NCBI RefSeq assembly: GCF_008704425.1
Contig: NZ_CP023696.1
Location: 6,488,501-6,552,500 of the forward strand
Direction of reading: 5' to 3'
Origin: Streptomyces fradiae ATCC 10745 = DSM 40063
Lineage (GTDB): Bacteria > Actinomycetota > Actinomycetes > Streptomycetales > Streptomycetaceae
Length of the DNA stretch: 64,000 bases
A model generated the notes under the pieces. The model made no database searches. It was given only the letters and a program-made list of their open reading frames with translations, and had not been told where the DNA came from. Shown here in pieces: positions 34,703-44,147 of the stretch; position 1 is the first letter of the stretch, and every line of letters starts with the position of its first letter. The translations under genes were made by a program, and so were the position numbers.

Positions 34703-36223
34703 ATGACCGCCGAAGCCCTCCCCGGTGTGTCCCTGGCGTTCGCCGCGCGCGACGCCGGGGTCCAGCCGCTGCGCACCGACGTGGCGGTGTTCCTCGGCCG
34801 GCTCCGCCGCGGCCCGGTCGGCGCGCCGGTGCGGGTGGAGAGCCGGGACGACGCCGTCGCCGCCTTCGGGCCGCTCCCCGACGGGCCGCCCGCCCCGCCC
34901 GGCGCGTGCGCCACCCCCCACGCCCTGCGCGGCTTCTTCGAGAACGGCGGCCGCACCGCCTGGGTGGTGCGCGTCAGCGGACCGGCCGCCACCGCCCGCG
35001 CCCGGTGGGAGCCCGGACCGCTCGGCGGGCTGTCCGCCACCCGCTGGGAGGTGACCGCCACCAGCCCCGGCGCCTGGGCCGAGGGCGCCCGCGTCGCCCT
35101 GCGCTACCAGGCGAGCACCGTCGCCGGACCGCCCACGATCGGCGTGCGGATCACCGTGCCCGGCGAACCGCCCGAGATCTTCCCGGGCCTGCCGCTGCCC
35201 GGCCTCCCCGACCGGCTCGCCGCCTCCCGGTACGTCAGACTCGTCCCCGACGGCCCCCCGCCGCCGCCCCCGCCCGGCCCGCCCGGCCCGATCTCGCGCA
35301 CCTGGGACCTCACCCTCACGGGCGGAGCCGACGGCCCGCCCACCCGCGCCGCGTACGAGGACGCCGTCACCGTCCAGGCCGACCTGCCCGAACCGGCGCT
35401 CGTCGCCCTCCCCGACCTCGGCACCGACCTGCACGGCGCCGACCACACCGGCCTGGTCCTCCGGCTGCTGCGCACCATCGCCCCGCTCCACGACCGGCTC
35501 GCCCTCCTCGACGTACCGCCCGCCCTCCGCTCCGCCGACGAGGCGGTCGCCTGGGCCCGGGAGGTCACCGCCGCCGGCGACGGCGAGCTCCTCGCCTGCG
35601 CGGCCGTCCACCACCCGGCGCTGCGCGTCCCCGGCCCAGGAGGGCCGCGCACCGTCCCCGCCTCCGGGCACGTCGCCGGCCTCGTCGCCCGCCTCGACGC
35701 CGAGCGCGGAGCCCACCACACCCCCGCCAACGCCGTCCTCCTCGACGCGGTCGACCTCGCGGCCGACCTGCCCCGGCCGCAGCAGGAGCGGCTCTACGAG
35801 GCGGGCATCGGCCTGATCCGCTGCACCCGCGGCCGGGGCCTCACCGTGTGGGGCGGACACACCCTCTCCCCGGACCCGCGCCACCGCCACATCGCCCACC
35901 GCCGCCTGGTGCACCTCCTGGTGCGCGCCGTCCGCCGGGCCGCCCAGCCGCTCGTCTTCGACGTCGACTCGCCCGAACTGCGGCTCGCCCTGGTGCGGGC
36001 CGTCACCTCGGTGCTGCTCGCCGCGTTCCGCGCCGGGGCCCTCGCCGGGGAGCGCCCCGAGCAGGCGTTCCGCGTCGTGTGCGACGACACCGTCAACCCG
36101 CCCGAGCGGGAACAGGGGCGGCTCGTCTGCGAGATCGACGTCGCCCCCGCCGCCCCCATGGAGTTCATCCGGCTGCGACTCGTCCTCGGTCAGGACCGGG
36201 GGCTGGAGGTGATCGAGGCATGA
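34703..36223 (+). CDS. Second sheath-type protein (short form)
   Basis: 506 residues. It begins PGVSLAFAARDAGVQPL and LRTDVAVFLGRLRRGPVG, with ALRGFFENGGRTAWVVRV, all sheath hallmarks, and ends with LVCEIDVAPAAPMEFIRL like the long sheath. The insertion is shorter, with a proline run near 35265. Family knowledge: CIS loci often encode one major sheath and one or more variants near the baseplate. Which of the two forms the main sheath cannot be told from sequence; the position after the tube gene suggests a baseplate-proximal role for this one. Confidence 0.9.
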   Translation: MTAEALPGVSLAFAARDAGVQPLRTDVAVFLGRLRRGPVGAPVRVESRDDAVAAFGPLPDGPPAPPGACATPHALRGFFENGGRTAWVVRVSGPAATARARWEPGPLGGLSATRWEVTATSPGAWAEGARVALRYQASTVAGPPTIGVRITVPGEPPEIFPGLPLPGLPDRLAASRYVRLVPDGPPPPPPPGPPGPISRTWDLTLTGGADGPPTRAAYEDAVTVQADLPEPALVALPDLGTDLHGADHTGLVLRLLRTIAPLHDRLALLDVPPALRSADEAVAWAREVTAAGDGELLACAAVHHPALRVPGPGGPRTVPASGHVAGLVARLDAERGAHHTPANAVLLDAVDLAADLPRPQQERLYEAGIGLIRCTRGRGLTVWGGHTLSPDPRHRHIAHRRLVHLLVRAVRRAAQPLVFDVDSPELRLALVRAVTSVLLAAFRAGALAGERPEQAFRVVCDDTVNPPEREQGRLVCEIDVAPAAPMEFIRLRLVLGQDRGLEVIEA

Positions 36224-36738
36224 ACGAGGACCCGCTGCCCAAGTACCGCTTCCTCGTCACGCTCGACCCCGGCGACGCCTACCTCCCGCCCGCCCAGGCC
36301 CTGCTGCTGCCGCTGGTCGCCGCCGGCGCCTTCCAGGAGGTCGCCGGGCTCGGCGCCCAACTGGAGGTGACCGCCTACCCGGAGGGCGGCCGCAACGACT
36401 CCGTGCACCAGCTGCCCGTACGCCACTCCTGGAACCGGATCACCCTCAAACGCGGCGTCGTGCGCGACGCGGGCCTGTGGGCCTGGTACCAGGCCGGGCT
36501 CGCCGACTCGCTCGGCGCCCGCCGCGACGGCGCGGTCATCCTCCTCGGCCCCGACGGGACACCCGGCGCCGCCTGGGCGTTCCACGGCGGGATCGCCGCC
36601 AAGTGGAGCGGCCCCGACCTGCACGCCGAGCAGAACGCGATCGCCGTCGAGTCGCTGGAGATCGCCCACGAGGGACTCACCCGGGCCCTCGACGACACCG
36701 CGGCGAGCATGTCGCCGCGACCGAACCGAGGGAGGTGA
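36220..36738 (+). CDS. Second tube-type protein (Cis5-like)
   Basis: 172 residues, gp19-like: YRFLVTLDPGD, FQEVAGLGAQLEVTAYPEGG, the ITLKRGVV loop and EQNAIAVESLEIAHEGL end. It is longer than the main tube protein because of an N-terminal insertion and a C-terminal tail. Family knowledge: Afp5/Pvc5-type tube initiators connect the spike or baseplate to the tube. ATG overlaps the preceding stop (ATGA). Confidence 0.92.
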   Translation: MNEDPLPKYRFLVTLDPGDAYLPPAQALLLPLVAAGAFQEVAGLGAQLEVTAYPEGGRNDSVHQLPVRHSWNRITLKRGVVRDAGLWAWYQAGLADSLGARRDGAVILLGPDGTPGAAWAFHGGIAAKWSGPDLHAEQNAIAVESLEIAHEGLTRALDDTAASMSPRPNRGR

Positions 36739-36743
36739 CCGAC

Positions 36744-36923
36744 GTGCCGAAGGTGACCATCCACCACCTCGAGGTGCGCTTCCAGGTGGACGGCGACGAC
36801 GGTGCCGTCTTCACCCGCCTGTTCAACCAGCACATCCGGGCCTGGGCGAAGCTCTACGAGGACGCCTCCGCCCGCGCCCGCCGCACCGAGACCGAACGCC
36901 GCCTCGGCGACGGGGAGGGCTGA
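36744..36923 (+). CDS. cis6: Small CIS baseplate protein (Cis6-like)
   Basis: 59 residues from GTG 36744: VPKVTIHHLEVRFQVDG, then a helix FNQHIRAWAKLYEDASARA. Size and location, between the second tube protein and the LysM protein, match Pvc6/Afp6. GGGAGG lies about nine bases upstream; an in-frame GTG at 36735 would overlap that ribosome site and is less likely. It is followed four bases later by the LysM gene. Role in particle assembly is not well defined for the family. Confidence 0.82.
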   Translation: MPKVTIHHLEVRFQVDGDDGAVFTRLFNQHIRAWAKLYEDASARARRTETERRLGDGEG

Positions 36924-36926
36924 CCC

Positions 36927-37598
36927 GTGCACGTGACCCCCGTCTCCCTCGCCCGCCAGGGCGCCGCCCGCGCCCGCCTGGAGATCGTCCGGCCGGTCAT
37001 CGCCGACGAGCGGCGGCGGCGCATCCCCCTGCGGTTCAACCCCACCGACTACAAGCTCAGCAAGGCCAACACCTTCGCCGAGATCACCATCCCCGGACTG
37101 GAGACCCCGCCCCTGCAGTACGTGCGCGGCGGCACCGAGACGCTCACCGTCCAGGCGCTCGTCGACACCTCCGACACCCTGGAGAACGTACGGACCGCCT
37201 ACGTCGGCGCCCTGCGGAACCTGCTGCGCCCCGACAGCCGCGAACACGCCCCGCCCGTCGTCCGGTTCGTCTGGGACGAGGAGGTCTTCACCGGGGTCGT
37301 GGAGAAGCTCGACGTCAACTACCAGCTGTTCCGGCCCGACGGCGTGCCGCTGCGGGCCCTGCTCGACCTCACCCTCAAGGAGTTCCGGTCCGCCGCCGCG
37401 CAGGTCGCCGCCACCCCCCGCTCCTCGCCCACCGTGGAGAAGAGCTACGTGGTGCGCCGCGGCGACACCCTCAGCTCCATCTCCCACACCCTCTACCGGC
37501 GGCCCGACGCCTGGCGGGAGCTGGCGCGGGCCAACGGCATCACCGACCCGCGGGAGCTGCGGCCGGGCCGGGTCCTCACCGTGCCCCGGCTGCCGTGA
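36927..37598 (+). CDS. cis7: CIS baseplate hub protein with LysM domain (Cis7-like)
   Basis: 223 residues. The N-terminal part (about 20-160: RFNPTDYKLSKANTFAE, LQYVRGGTETLTVQALVDTS) is a tube-baseplate adaptor like gp53/Afp7, and a LysM module occupies about 172-222 (SYVVRRGDTLSSISHTLY, RPGRVLTVPRLP). Family knowledge: Afp7/Pvc7 joins the tube to the spike. GTG 36927 follows the Cis6 stop closely; the spike genes come next, the conserved order. Confidence 0.93.
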   Translation: MHVTPVSLARQGAARARLEIVRPVIADERRRRIPLRFNPTDYKLSKANTFAEITIPGLETPPLQYVRGGTETLTVQALVDTSDTLENVRTAYVGALRNLLRPDSREHAPPVVRFVWDEEVFTGVVEKLDVNYQLFRPDGVPLRALLDLTLKEFRSAAAQVAATPRSSPTVEKSYVVRRGDTLSSISHTLYRRPDAWRELARANGITDPRELRPGRVLTVPRLP

Positions 37599-37608
37599 GG
37601 AGCGCGCC

Positions 37609-38790
37609 ATGAGGAACCCGGCCCCCGAGAACGCCTCCCCCGACCGGTACGCGCCCGAGTTCGAGGTGCGCGTCGAGGGACTGGAGATGGACCCCTCCAC
37701 CAAGAACGACGTCATCGACATCAAGGTCAACCGCGACATCGACGAGATGTCCGGCTTCGACCTGACCCTGAACAACTGGGACGACGCGCACCTGCGGTTC
37801 AAGCACAGCGACTCGCCGAGCCTGCGCCTCGGCGGACGCGTCGCGGTCCGGCTCGGCTACGCCGACCGGCTGCTCACCGTCGCCACCGGCACCATCTCCA
37901 CCCTCAGCCCCCGCTTCACCGAGAGCGCGTCCCCCACCGTCCAGGTCAGCGGCGTCGACGGGATGCTGCGGCTCAAGGACCGCAAACCCGCCGGGAACGA
38001 GGTCAAGATCTACCGCGACCTGCCCGACTGGCGGATCGCCGAGCAGATCGCCGCCCGCAACCACCTGCGCGTCGAGGTCACCCGCGAGGGACCCGTCCAC
38101 GAAAGGGTCGTGCAGAAGAACCAGGACGACGCCACGTTCCTGCTGGAGCGGGCCAAGCGCCTCGACTTCGACTGCCACATCCTGCCCGACCCCGCGACCG
38201 GCGAGGACACCCTGTACTTCGTGCGGCCCACCGACGGCCGCGACGGCCGCCCCGTCCGCGTCTACCGGCTCGCCTACGCGCCCGGACTGGCGACCGGCCC
38301 CACCGGCCGGCCCGAGGGACTGATCCCCAACCTGATGGAGTTCACCCCCGAGCTGACGGTGTCCCAGCAGGTCGGCAAGGTCACCGTGCGCGGCTGGGAC
38401 CCCCGCGCCAAGGCGCCCATCGCGTACACCGCCACCGCCGAGAACCTCCCGGCCGGCCAGAACGCGGCCGGCGGGCCGAGCGGCCCCCAGGTCGCCGAGG
38501 CCACGCTCCAGGGCCGCCAGGACGTCGTCGTCGACGCCCCGGTCGGCAGCGACGAGGAGGCCCGCGAGCTCGCCGTCAGCCTCCTGCGGGAACGCGCCTA
38601 CGAGTTCATCACCGCCACCGGCAAGGTGGCCGGCCTGCCCGAGCTGCGCCCCGGCGACAACCTGGAGGTCCACGGCGTGGGGCGCCGCTTCTCCGGCATG
38701 TACTTCGTCAAGCGCGTCGAGCACACCCTCAACACCGGCGGCTTCTTCACCCAGTTCACCGCACGGCGCATCCACCAGGGGGACCAGTGA
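37609..38790 (+). CDS. CIS hub protein, gpD/VgrG N-terminal-like
   Basis: 393 residues matching phage late-control gpD, the N-terminal half of VgrG: YAPEFEVRVEGLEMDPSTKN, RVAVRLGYADRLLTVATGTI, FLLERAKRLDFDCHI and a C-terminal RFSGMYFVKRVEHTLN. Family knowledge: trimers form the hub from which the tube starts. Afp8/Pvc8 fuse this to the spike; here the spike part is a separate gene whose GTG overlaps this stop. ATG 37609 has GAGG upstream. Confidence 0.93.
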   Translation: MRNPAPENASPDRYAPEFEVRVEGLEMDPSTKNDVIDIKVNRDIDEMSGFDLTLNNWDDAHLRFKHSDSPSLRLGGRVAVRLGYADRLLTVATGTISTLSPRFTESASPTVQVSGVDGMLRLKDRKPAGNEVKIYRDLPDWRIAEQIAARNHLRVEVTREGPVHERVVQKNQDDATFLLERAKRLDFDCHILPDPATGEDTLYFVRPTDGRDGRPVRVYRLAYAPGLATGPTGRPEGLIPNLMEFTPELTVSQQVGKVTVRGWDPRAKAPIAYTATAENLPAGQNAAGGPSGPQVAEATLQGRQDVVVDAPVGSDEEARELAVSLLRERAYEFITATGKVAGLPELRPGDNLEVHGVGRRFSGMYFVKRVEHTLNTGGFFTQFTARRIHQGDQ

Positions 38791-39488
38791 CCGCCAGGAC
38801 CACACCGCGCGCCCGCACCGCCGACAAGCGGTACTACGGCGTCGTCGAGGCGCTCGTCGCGGAGAACGACGGCGACGACGAGGGCCGCGTCAGACTCCGC
38901 TTCCCGTGGTTCGACGACGTCACCGTCACCGACTGGGTCCGCGTCGCCCAGCCCTACGCGGGCAACGGCTACGGCGCCCTCTTCGTCCCCGAGAAGGGCG
39001 ACGAGGTCCTCGTCGCGTTCGTCCACGGCGACATGCGCTTCCCCGTCGTCCTCGGCGGCCTCTACAACGGCCGGGACAAACCCCCCGCCGCCCGCACGGA
39101 GGGCCGCGACCGGAAGACCGTCCGCACCCGGCACGGACACGAGGTGCTCCTCGACGACACCCCGTCGAGCCCCGCCGTGCGGATCACCTCCGCCGCCGGG
39201 CACACCGTCGAACTGGACGACACCGGCGCACAGGTCCGCGTCACCGCCGCCGAGGGCGGCAGCGTCACCGTCACCGCGCACGGCGACATCACCCTCAAGG
39301 CGCCCCGCGTCACGGTCGACTCGGCCGCCATCGACCTCGGCGGGGGAGCCACCGAACCGCTCGTCCTCGGCAACGCCCTGCTCCAGGCGTTCAACGCGCA
39401 CACCCACCCCACTCCCGCGGGACCCAGCGGCCCGCCCGCCCCGCCCCTCACCCCGGCCGTCCTGGCCAGGAAGGCGAGGACCGCGTGA
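38787..39488 (+). CDS. CIS central spike, gpV/gp5-like
   Basis: 233 residues. An OB-fold (about 15-95: YYGVVEALVAENDG, WVRVAQPYAGNGYG, GDEVLVAFVHGDMRFPVVLG) is followed by a beta-helix-like stretch of short repeats (about 115-190: VRITSAAGHTVELDD, VTVTAHGDITLKAP) and a Pro-rich tail. Family knowledge: the trimeric beta-helix is the membrane-piercing spike. It overlaps the hub gene (GTGA) and is the detached C-terminal half of a VgrG-type protein. Confidence 0.93.
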   Translation: MTARTTPRARTADKRYYGVVEALVAENDGDDEGRVRLRFPWFDDVTVTDWVRVAQPYAGNGYGALFVPEKGDEVLVAFVHGDMRFPVVLGGLYNGRDKPPAARTEGRDRKTVRTRHGHEVLLDDTPSSPAVRITSAAGHTVELDDTGAQVRVTAAEGGSVTVTAHGDITLKAPRVTVDSAAIDLGGGATEPLVLGNALLQAFNAHTHPTPAGPSGPPAPPLTPAVLARKARTA

Positions 39489-39907
39489 GCGAGGAGTTCC
39501 TGGGGACCGGCTGGCGGTTCCCCATCCTGCCCGACACGTCCGGGCGCCTCGGCTACGCCGCCGGCGAGGAGAGCGTCGAGCACTGCCTGCGGGCCCTGCT
39601 GCTCACCGGCACCGGCGAGCGCGTCATGCGCCCCGACCTCGGCACCCGCGCCCACGAACTGGTCTTCGCCCCCGGCAGCACGCAGAACCTCCGCGACCTG
39701 GAGGACTCGATCGCCGCCGCCGTACGGGACCACGAACCGCGGGTCGAACTGGACGAGGTCCGCGCGGAGGCCGACCCGGCCGACGCCACCCGCATCACCG
39801 TCTCCGTCGTCTACCGCGTCCGCCGCAGCAACACCAGGGCCAACCTGGTCTTCCCGTTCTACGCCTCGCTCACCGGTCCCGGCGCCGCACCGGGGAGGAC
39901 GCCGTGA
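39485..39907 (+). CDS. cis9: CIS baseplate wedge protein, gp25-like (Cis9)
   Basis: 140 residues with the gp25/gpW core: GWRFPILPDTSGRLGYAAGE, the LLLTGTGERVMRPDLG motif and ITVSVVYRVRRSN. Family knowledge: gp25 nucleates sheath assembly at the baseplate. GTG overlaps the preceding stop, and its stop overlaps the next GTG. Confidence 0.95.
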   Translation: MSEEFLGTGWRFPILPDTSGRLGYAAGEESVEHCLRALLLTGTGERVMRPDLGTRAHELVFAPGSTQNLRDLEDSIAAAVRDHEPRVELDEVRAEADPADATRITVSVVYRVRRSNTRANLVFPFYASLTGPGAAPGRTP

Positions 39908-42102
39908 CCCTGCCCGCGCCCAAGCTGGACGACCTCACCTGGGCCGAGATGACCGCGGCCGTCCGCCGCCGCATCCCCGCCGAGTCCGGCGGCGTCTGGA
40001 CCCTGCACGCCCCCGTCGACCCGGGCATCACCCTCCTCGAACTCCTCGCCCACCTCCTCGAACAGCGGCTCTACTGGCTCGACCAGGTGCCGGACGCGCT
40101 GGTCGTCGCCGTCCTGCGGCTGCTCGGCGTCGAACCGCCGCGCCCCGCCCGGCCCGCCGCCACCGTGCTGTGCCTCACCGCCCGGCAGGACGGCGCCGCC
40201 GTTCCCGGCACGCCCGCCTTTCCCGGCGCGCCCGCCGTTCCCGTCGTCCCCGCCGGGACGGCCCTCACCCGCGACCCCGACGGGCGGATCGCCTTCACCC
40301 TCGACGACGACGTCGCCGTCTTCCCGCTCGCCGAGGACGCCGGCTCCACCGTGTGGACCGACCGCGACCGCACCGCCGACCTGGCGTCCCGCCGGGGCGT
40401 CCCGCTCCTCGCCGCCGACGGCGCCCCGGCGTCCGCCCGCCTCACCCTGCCCCTCACCGGCGACCACCCCGCGCCCGGCCCGCTGACCCTCCTGTTCGAA
40501 CTGGACGGCCCCGCGCCGGCCGCCGCCTGGCTGCCCGGCGCCGTCGACGGCGTACCGCCGCCCGCCGAGCTGACCTGGAGCTGGTTCCGGCCCGGCACCG
40601 ACCTGCGCGGCGCCTTCGACCGGGTCGAGGACGGTACGGCCGGGCTGCGGCGGTCCGGGATCGTACGGCTCCACCCGCCCGCGGGGTGGACCACCCGCGA
40701 CCGCGGCGTCCTCCTCACCACGCCCGCCGCGACCCACACCGCCCCGCCGCGCCTGCGCCACCTCGCCGTCAACGTCTGCGCCGCCCGCCACCTGCGATGG
40801 CACACCGCGGACGCCGCCGCCCTGCGCGAGCAGACCGGCGCCTGGCTCCGGCTGCCCGGCCAGGAACTGGTCCTGCCGGACGCCGCCGGACACCTCGTCG
40901 AGGCATCCGTCCGCCTCGCCGGACACGACTGGCGGGCCGTCCCCGACCTCGCCTTCAGCGGCCCCGCCGACCGGGTCTTCGTCCTCGACCGGGACCGGGG
41001 CGCCGTGGTGTTCGGCGACGGGCTGACCGGCCGCGTCCCCCACCCCGGCGAGGACGTCCAGGTCCTCTACGCCGTCGGCGGCGGCCACGCCGGCAACGGC
41101 GGCACCACCGGCAACTGGACCCCGCTGCCGGACCCCGCCACCGCCCTCCGGCCCCCGGCCGAGCACCCCCAGGCCGACGCGACCGCGCACCCGTCCGACG
41201 CGACCGCGCACCCGTCCGGCGCCCGCCCCCCGGCCGGTACGGCGACCGGTGGGACCGCCGGGCCGGCCCCCCGCCCCGCCACCGACCCGGCCGCCACCCC
41301 CGCCGGACCCGCCCGCCCGGCCGCCGGGGCCTGCGCGACCGCCGGGCACGCCGCGGCCCCCGCCATCGCGGTCACCGCCGCCAACCCGGTGCGCGCCGAG
41401 GGCGGCGCCGACCCCGAGACCGTCGCGGAGGCGCGCCGCCGCGCCGCCTCCTCCCTCGGCGAGGTCACCCGCGCGGTCACCGCCGAGGACCACGTCACCC
41501 TCGCCCTCACCACCCCGGGCGTCACGGTCGCCCGCGCCCACGCGTCGGTGGGCGAGCACCCCGGCTTCCCCTGCGCCCGCGTCCCCGGCGCGGTCACCGT
41601 GCACGTCGTACCGGCCGCCCCGCGCGACGCCATCGACCGCGAGGACTTCGTCGCCGCGCCGCACCCCGACCCCGGCACCCTGTGCGCGGTCGCCGCCCGC
41701 CTGGAGCGGGCCCGCCTCCTCACCGCCGAGGTCTTCGTCCGCGCCCCCCGCTACCGCGACGTGACCCTGCGCGCCGACCTGTCCGGCGCCCCCGCCGACC
41801 CCGCCCGCGTCAGGGCCCTGCTCACCGGAGCGCTGCGCCTGCGGCTCGACCCGCTGGTGGGCGGCGACGACGGCGAGGGCTGGCCGTTCGGCGGGCCGCT
41901 GCGCCCGTCCGGCCTGCTGCGGGCCGCCCGCGACGCGCTGGGCGGCCTCGCGGACGTGTCCGCCGTGGCCGTGGGGCTCGACGGCGCGGAGCCGGACGAG
42001 TCCTGCCGGGACGTAACCCTCGGCCCCGGCGAGCTTCCCGTCCTGCGGGCGGTCCGCGTCCGGACCGTGCCCGCCGCCGAACCGGGGGAGGGGCTGGCGT
42101 GA
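39904..42102 (+). CDS. CIS baseplate wedge protein, gpJ-like (first copy)
   Basis: 732 residues. N-terminal PVDPGITLLELLAHLLEQRLYWLDQVPD and C-terminal LDPLVGGDDGEGWPFG blocks are typical of the baseplate J / Afp11 family. A Pro/Ala/Thr-rich low-complexity insert lies near residues 410-490 (41130-41370), with a repeated ATAHPSD-type segment, right after the conserved VVFGDGLTGRVPHPGEDVQV motif. Family knowledge: these proteins form the wedge with gp25. GTG start overlaps the gp25-like stop. Its neighbour is a second J-like protein. Confidence 0.9.
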   Translation: MTLPAPKLDDLTWAEMTAAVRRRIPAESGGVWTLHAPVDPGITLLELLAHLLEQRLYWLDQVPDALVVAVLRLLGVEPPRPARPAATVLCLTARQDGAAVPGTPAFPGAPAVPVVPAGTALTRDPDGRIAFTLDDDVAVFPLAEDAGSTVWTDRDRTADLASRRGVPLLAADGAPASARLTLPLTGDHPAPGPLTLLFELDGPAPAAAWLPGAVDGVPPPAELTWSWFRPGTDLRGAFDRVEDGTAGLRRSGIVRLHPPAGWTTRDRGVLLTTPAATHTAPPRLRHLAVNVCAARHLRWHTADAAALREQTGAWLRLPGQELVLPDAAGHLVEASVRLAGHDWRAVPDLAFSGPADRVFVLDRDRGAVVFGDGLTGRVPHPGEDVQVLYAVGGGHAGNGGTTGNWTPLPDPATALRPPAEHPQADATAHPSDATAHPSGARPPAGTATGGTAGPAPRPATDPAATPAGPARPAAGACATAGHAAAPAIAVTAANPVRAEGGADPETVAEARRRAASSLGEVTRAVTAEDHVTLALTTPGVTVARAHASVGEHPGFPCARVPGAVTVHVVPAAPRDAIDREDFVAAPHPDPGTLCAVAARLERARLLTAEVFVRAPRYRDVTLRADLSGAPADPARVRALLTGALRLRLDPLVGGDDGEGWPFGGPLRPSGLLRAARDALGGLADVSAVAVGLDGAEPDESCRDVTLGPGELPVLRAVRVRTVPAAEPGEGLA

Positions 42103-44147
42103 CCGGCACCGTGTGGTGGGAGCGGGCCGCACCCGAACCGCGCGGCGGGGACGGCGACCCGGCCGTGCCCGGCCCCGCGGCGGGCGGCGCGCCCGAGCTG
42201 ACCGACGCGACACGGGAGGCGGTGCGGGCCGCGCTGCGGGCCCGTATCGCGGGCTACACCCCGGAGTGGACCGACCCCGACCGGCGGGACGCCGGCGTGG
42301 CCCTCGTCCGCCTCTTCGGCCTCCAGGCCGAACCCGTCCTCGCCCGCGCCAACCGGCTGCCGGAGAAGATCCTCGCCGAGCACCTGGCGACGGCCGGGGT
42401 GCGGCGCCGCCCGGCCGGGGCCGCGGCCGCCCTGCTGGAGTTCACCGTGACCCCGCCCGACGGCCGCTCCGTCCTCGTGCCCGCCGGGTTCCAGAGCGCC
42501 GCGTCCGGCCCGTCGGGGCAGACCGTGTACGAGACGGACCACGATCTGTACGCCACCCCCGCGACGCTCGCCGCCCTCGCCGTGGAGGAGGGCGGCACCC
42601 TGCACGTCCTGGCGCCCGGACCGGCCGGGCCGAGCCGCCCCTTCCCGCCCTTCGGCGGGGACCCGCGGCCCGGCGACGCCCTGTGGATCGGGCTCGCCGG
42701 GACGGCCGCCCCCCATCCGCGCCTCACCCTGGGCCTCGTCCTCGACGCCGGCCCGCCCGCCCCGGCCGAGTCCGGCGGGCCGCCCCGGCCCTCCCCGGCG
42801 GCGCCGCTGCTGCGCTGGGACGTACTGGACGGCGCCCGGCTCGTCCCCGCCGAGCCGACCCGCGACACCACCGCGGGGCTCCGGTCGAGCGGAACGGTCG
42901 AGCTGGCCGTCCCCCGCACCTGGGCACCCGGCACGCCGCCCGGCGTCCGGACCCGGCAGGCCCTGCGCTGGCTGCGCGTGCGCATCGCGCACGGCGCCTT
43001 CGGCACACCCGCCCCGGTGCTCACCGGACTGCGTCTGAACACGGTGCCGGCCACCGCCGCCCGCACGGTCCGCGACGAACCCCTCCAGCCCCTCCAGGAC
43101 ACCGGGGCGGGCGGCGGCCGGCGCATGAGGCTCAGTCAGGCGCCCGTCGTCGCCGGGTCGGTCGAGATCGAGGTCGACGACGATCCGGGCGCCGACGTGT
43201 TCGGCACGACGGCAGGGGCCGCCACCCGCTGGCGGGAGGTGGAGAGCCTCGCCGGGCACGGCGCCGACGACCGGGTCTTCACCGTCGACCACGAGACCGG
43301 GGAGGTGGCCTTCGGCGACGGCGTCCACGGCGCCGCCGTACCGCCCGGCTTCCGCAACGTCCGGGCCGTCCGCTACCGCGTGGGAGGCGGCGGCGCGGGC
43401 ACCGCCCTGCGCGCGGGCGCCGTCAACGCGCCCGTCACCGCCCTGCCGTACGTCTCCGCCGTCACCAACCCCTTCCCCGCGCCCGGCGGCACCGGAGCCG
43501 AACCCGACGCCGACGCGGCCCGCCGGGGCATCGGCGAGCTGCGCGCCCGCGGCCGGGCCGTCGCCCCCGCCGACTACGGGGTCCTCGCCCTGCGCGCTCC
43601 CGGCGCCTCCGTGGCCCGCGCACGGGGCGTGCCCGGACTGCACCCCGACCACCCCGGAGCGCGCATCCCCGGCGTCGTCGGCGTCCTCGTCGTCCCGCCG
43701 GGCGACGACACCGGGGAGCCGCCCCTCCCCACCGCCGCGACCCTGCGGGCCGTCGCCGACCACCTCGCCCGCGAGGCCGCACCCGCCGGGGTGACCGTCG
43801 TCGCCGCCCCCGCCACCTACCGCCGGGTCGCCGTCGAGGCCCGCCTCACCCTCGACCCCGGCCTGGACCGCGCCGCCGTCCTCGCCGGGGCGCGCGACGC
43901 GGTCCGCACCCACCTCGACCCGCTGCGCGGCGGCGACGGCGGCGAGGGCTGGCCCTTCGGCGGCGCCCTGCGCCACACCTCCCTGGTCCGGCGCCTCCTC
44001 GCGGCCGGCGGCGTGCTCGCCGTGTCCCGGCTCACCCTCACCGTCGACGGCGTACGCCTGCCGCCCTGCACGGACCACGCGATCGGGCCGGACGACCTGG
44101 TGTGGCCCGAACCCCCGCTGCTCGTCCCGGACGGAGACCGCCCATGA
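42099..44147 (+). CDS. CIS baseplate wedge protein, gpJ-like (second copy)
   Basis: 682 residues, same family as the previous gene: ARIAGYTPEWTDPDRRDAGV near the start, VAFGDGVHGAAVPPGFRNV in the middle, and LDPLRGGDGGEGWPFGGALR near the end match the corresponding blocks of the first copy. Afp11 and Afp12 are similarly related wedge proteins in other CIS. The Pro-rich insert of the first copy is missing. GTG overlaps the preceding stop; its stop overlaps the next ATG. Confidence 0.9.
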   Translation: MTGTVWWERAAPEPRGGDGDPAVPGPAAGGAPELTDATREAVRAALRARIAGYTPEWTDPDRRDAGVALVRLFGLQAEPVLARANRLPEKILAEHLATAGVRRRPAGAAAALLEFTVTPPDGRSVLVPAGFQSAASGPSGQTVYETDHDLYATPATLAALAVEEGGTLHVLAPGPAGPSRPFPPFGGDPRPGDALWIGLAGTAAPHPRLTLGLVLDAGPPAPAESGGPPRPSPAAPLLRWDVLDGARLVPAEPTRDTTAGLRSSGTVELAVPRTWAPGTPPGVRTRQALRWLRVRIAHGAFGTPAPVLTGLRLNTVPATAARTVRDEPLQPLQDTGAGGGRRMRLSQAPVVAGSVEIEVDDDPGADVFGTTAGAATRWREVESLAGHGADDRVFTVDHETGEVAFGDGVHGAAVPPGFRNVRAVRYRVGGGGAGTALRAGAVNAPVTALPYVSAVTNPFPAPGGTGAEPDADAARRGIGELRARGRAVAPADYGVLALRAPGASVARARGVPGLHPDHPGARIPGVVGVLVVPPGDDTGEPPLPTAATLRAVADHLAREAAPAGVTVVAAPATYRRVAVEARLTLDPGLDRAAVLAGARDAVRTHLDPLRGGDGGEGWPFGGALRHTSLVRRLLAAGGVLAVSRLTLTVDGVRLPPCTDHAIGPDDLVWPEPPLLVPDGDRP

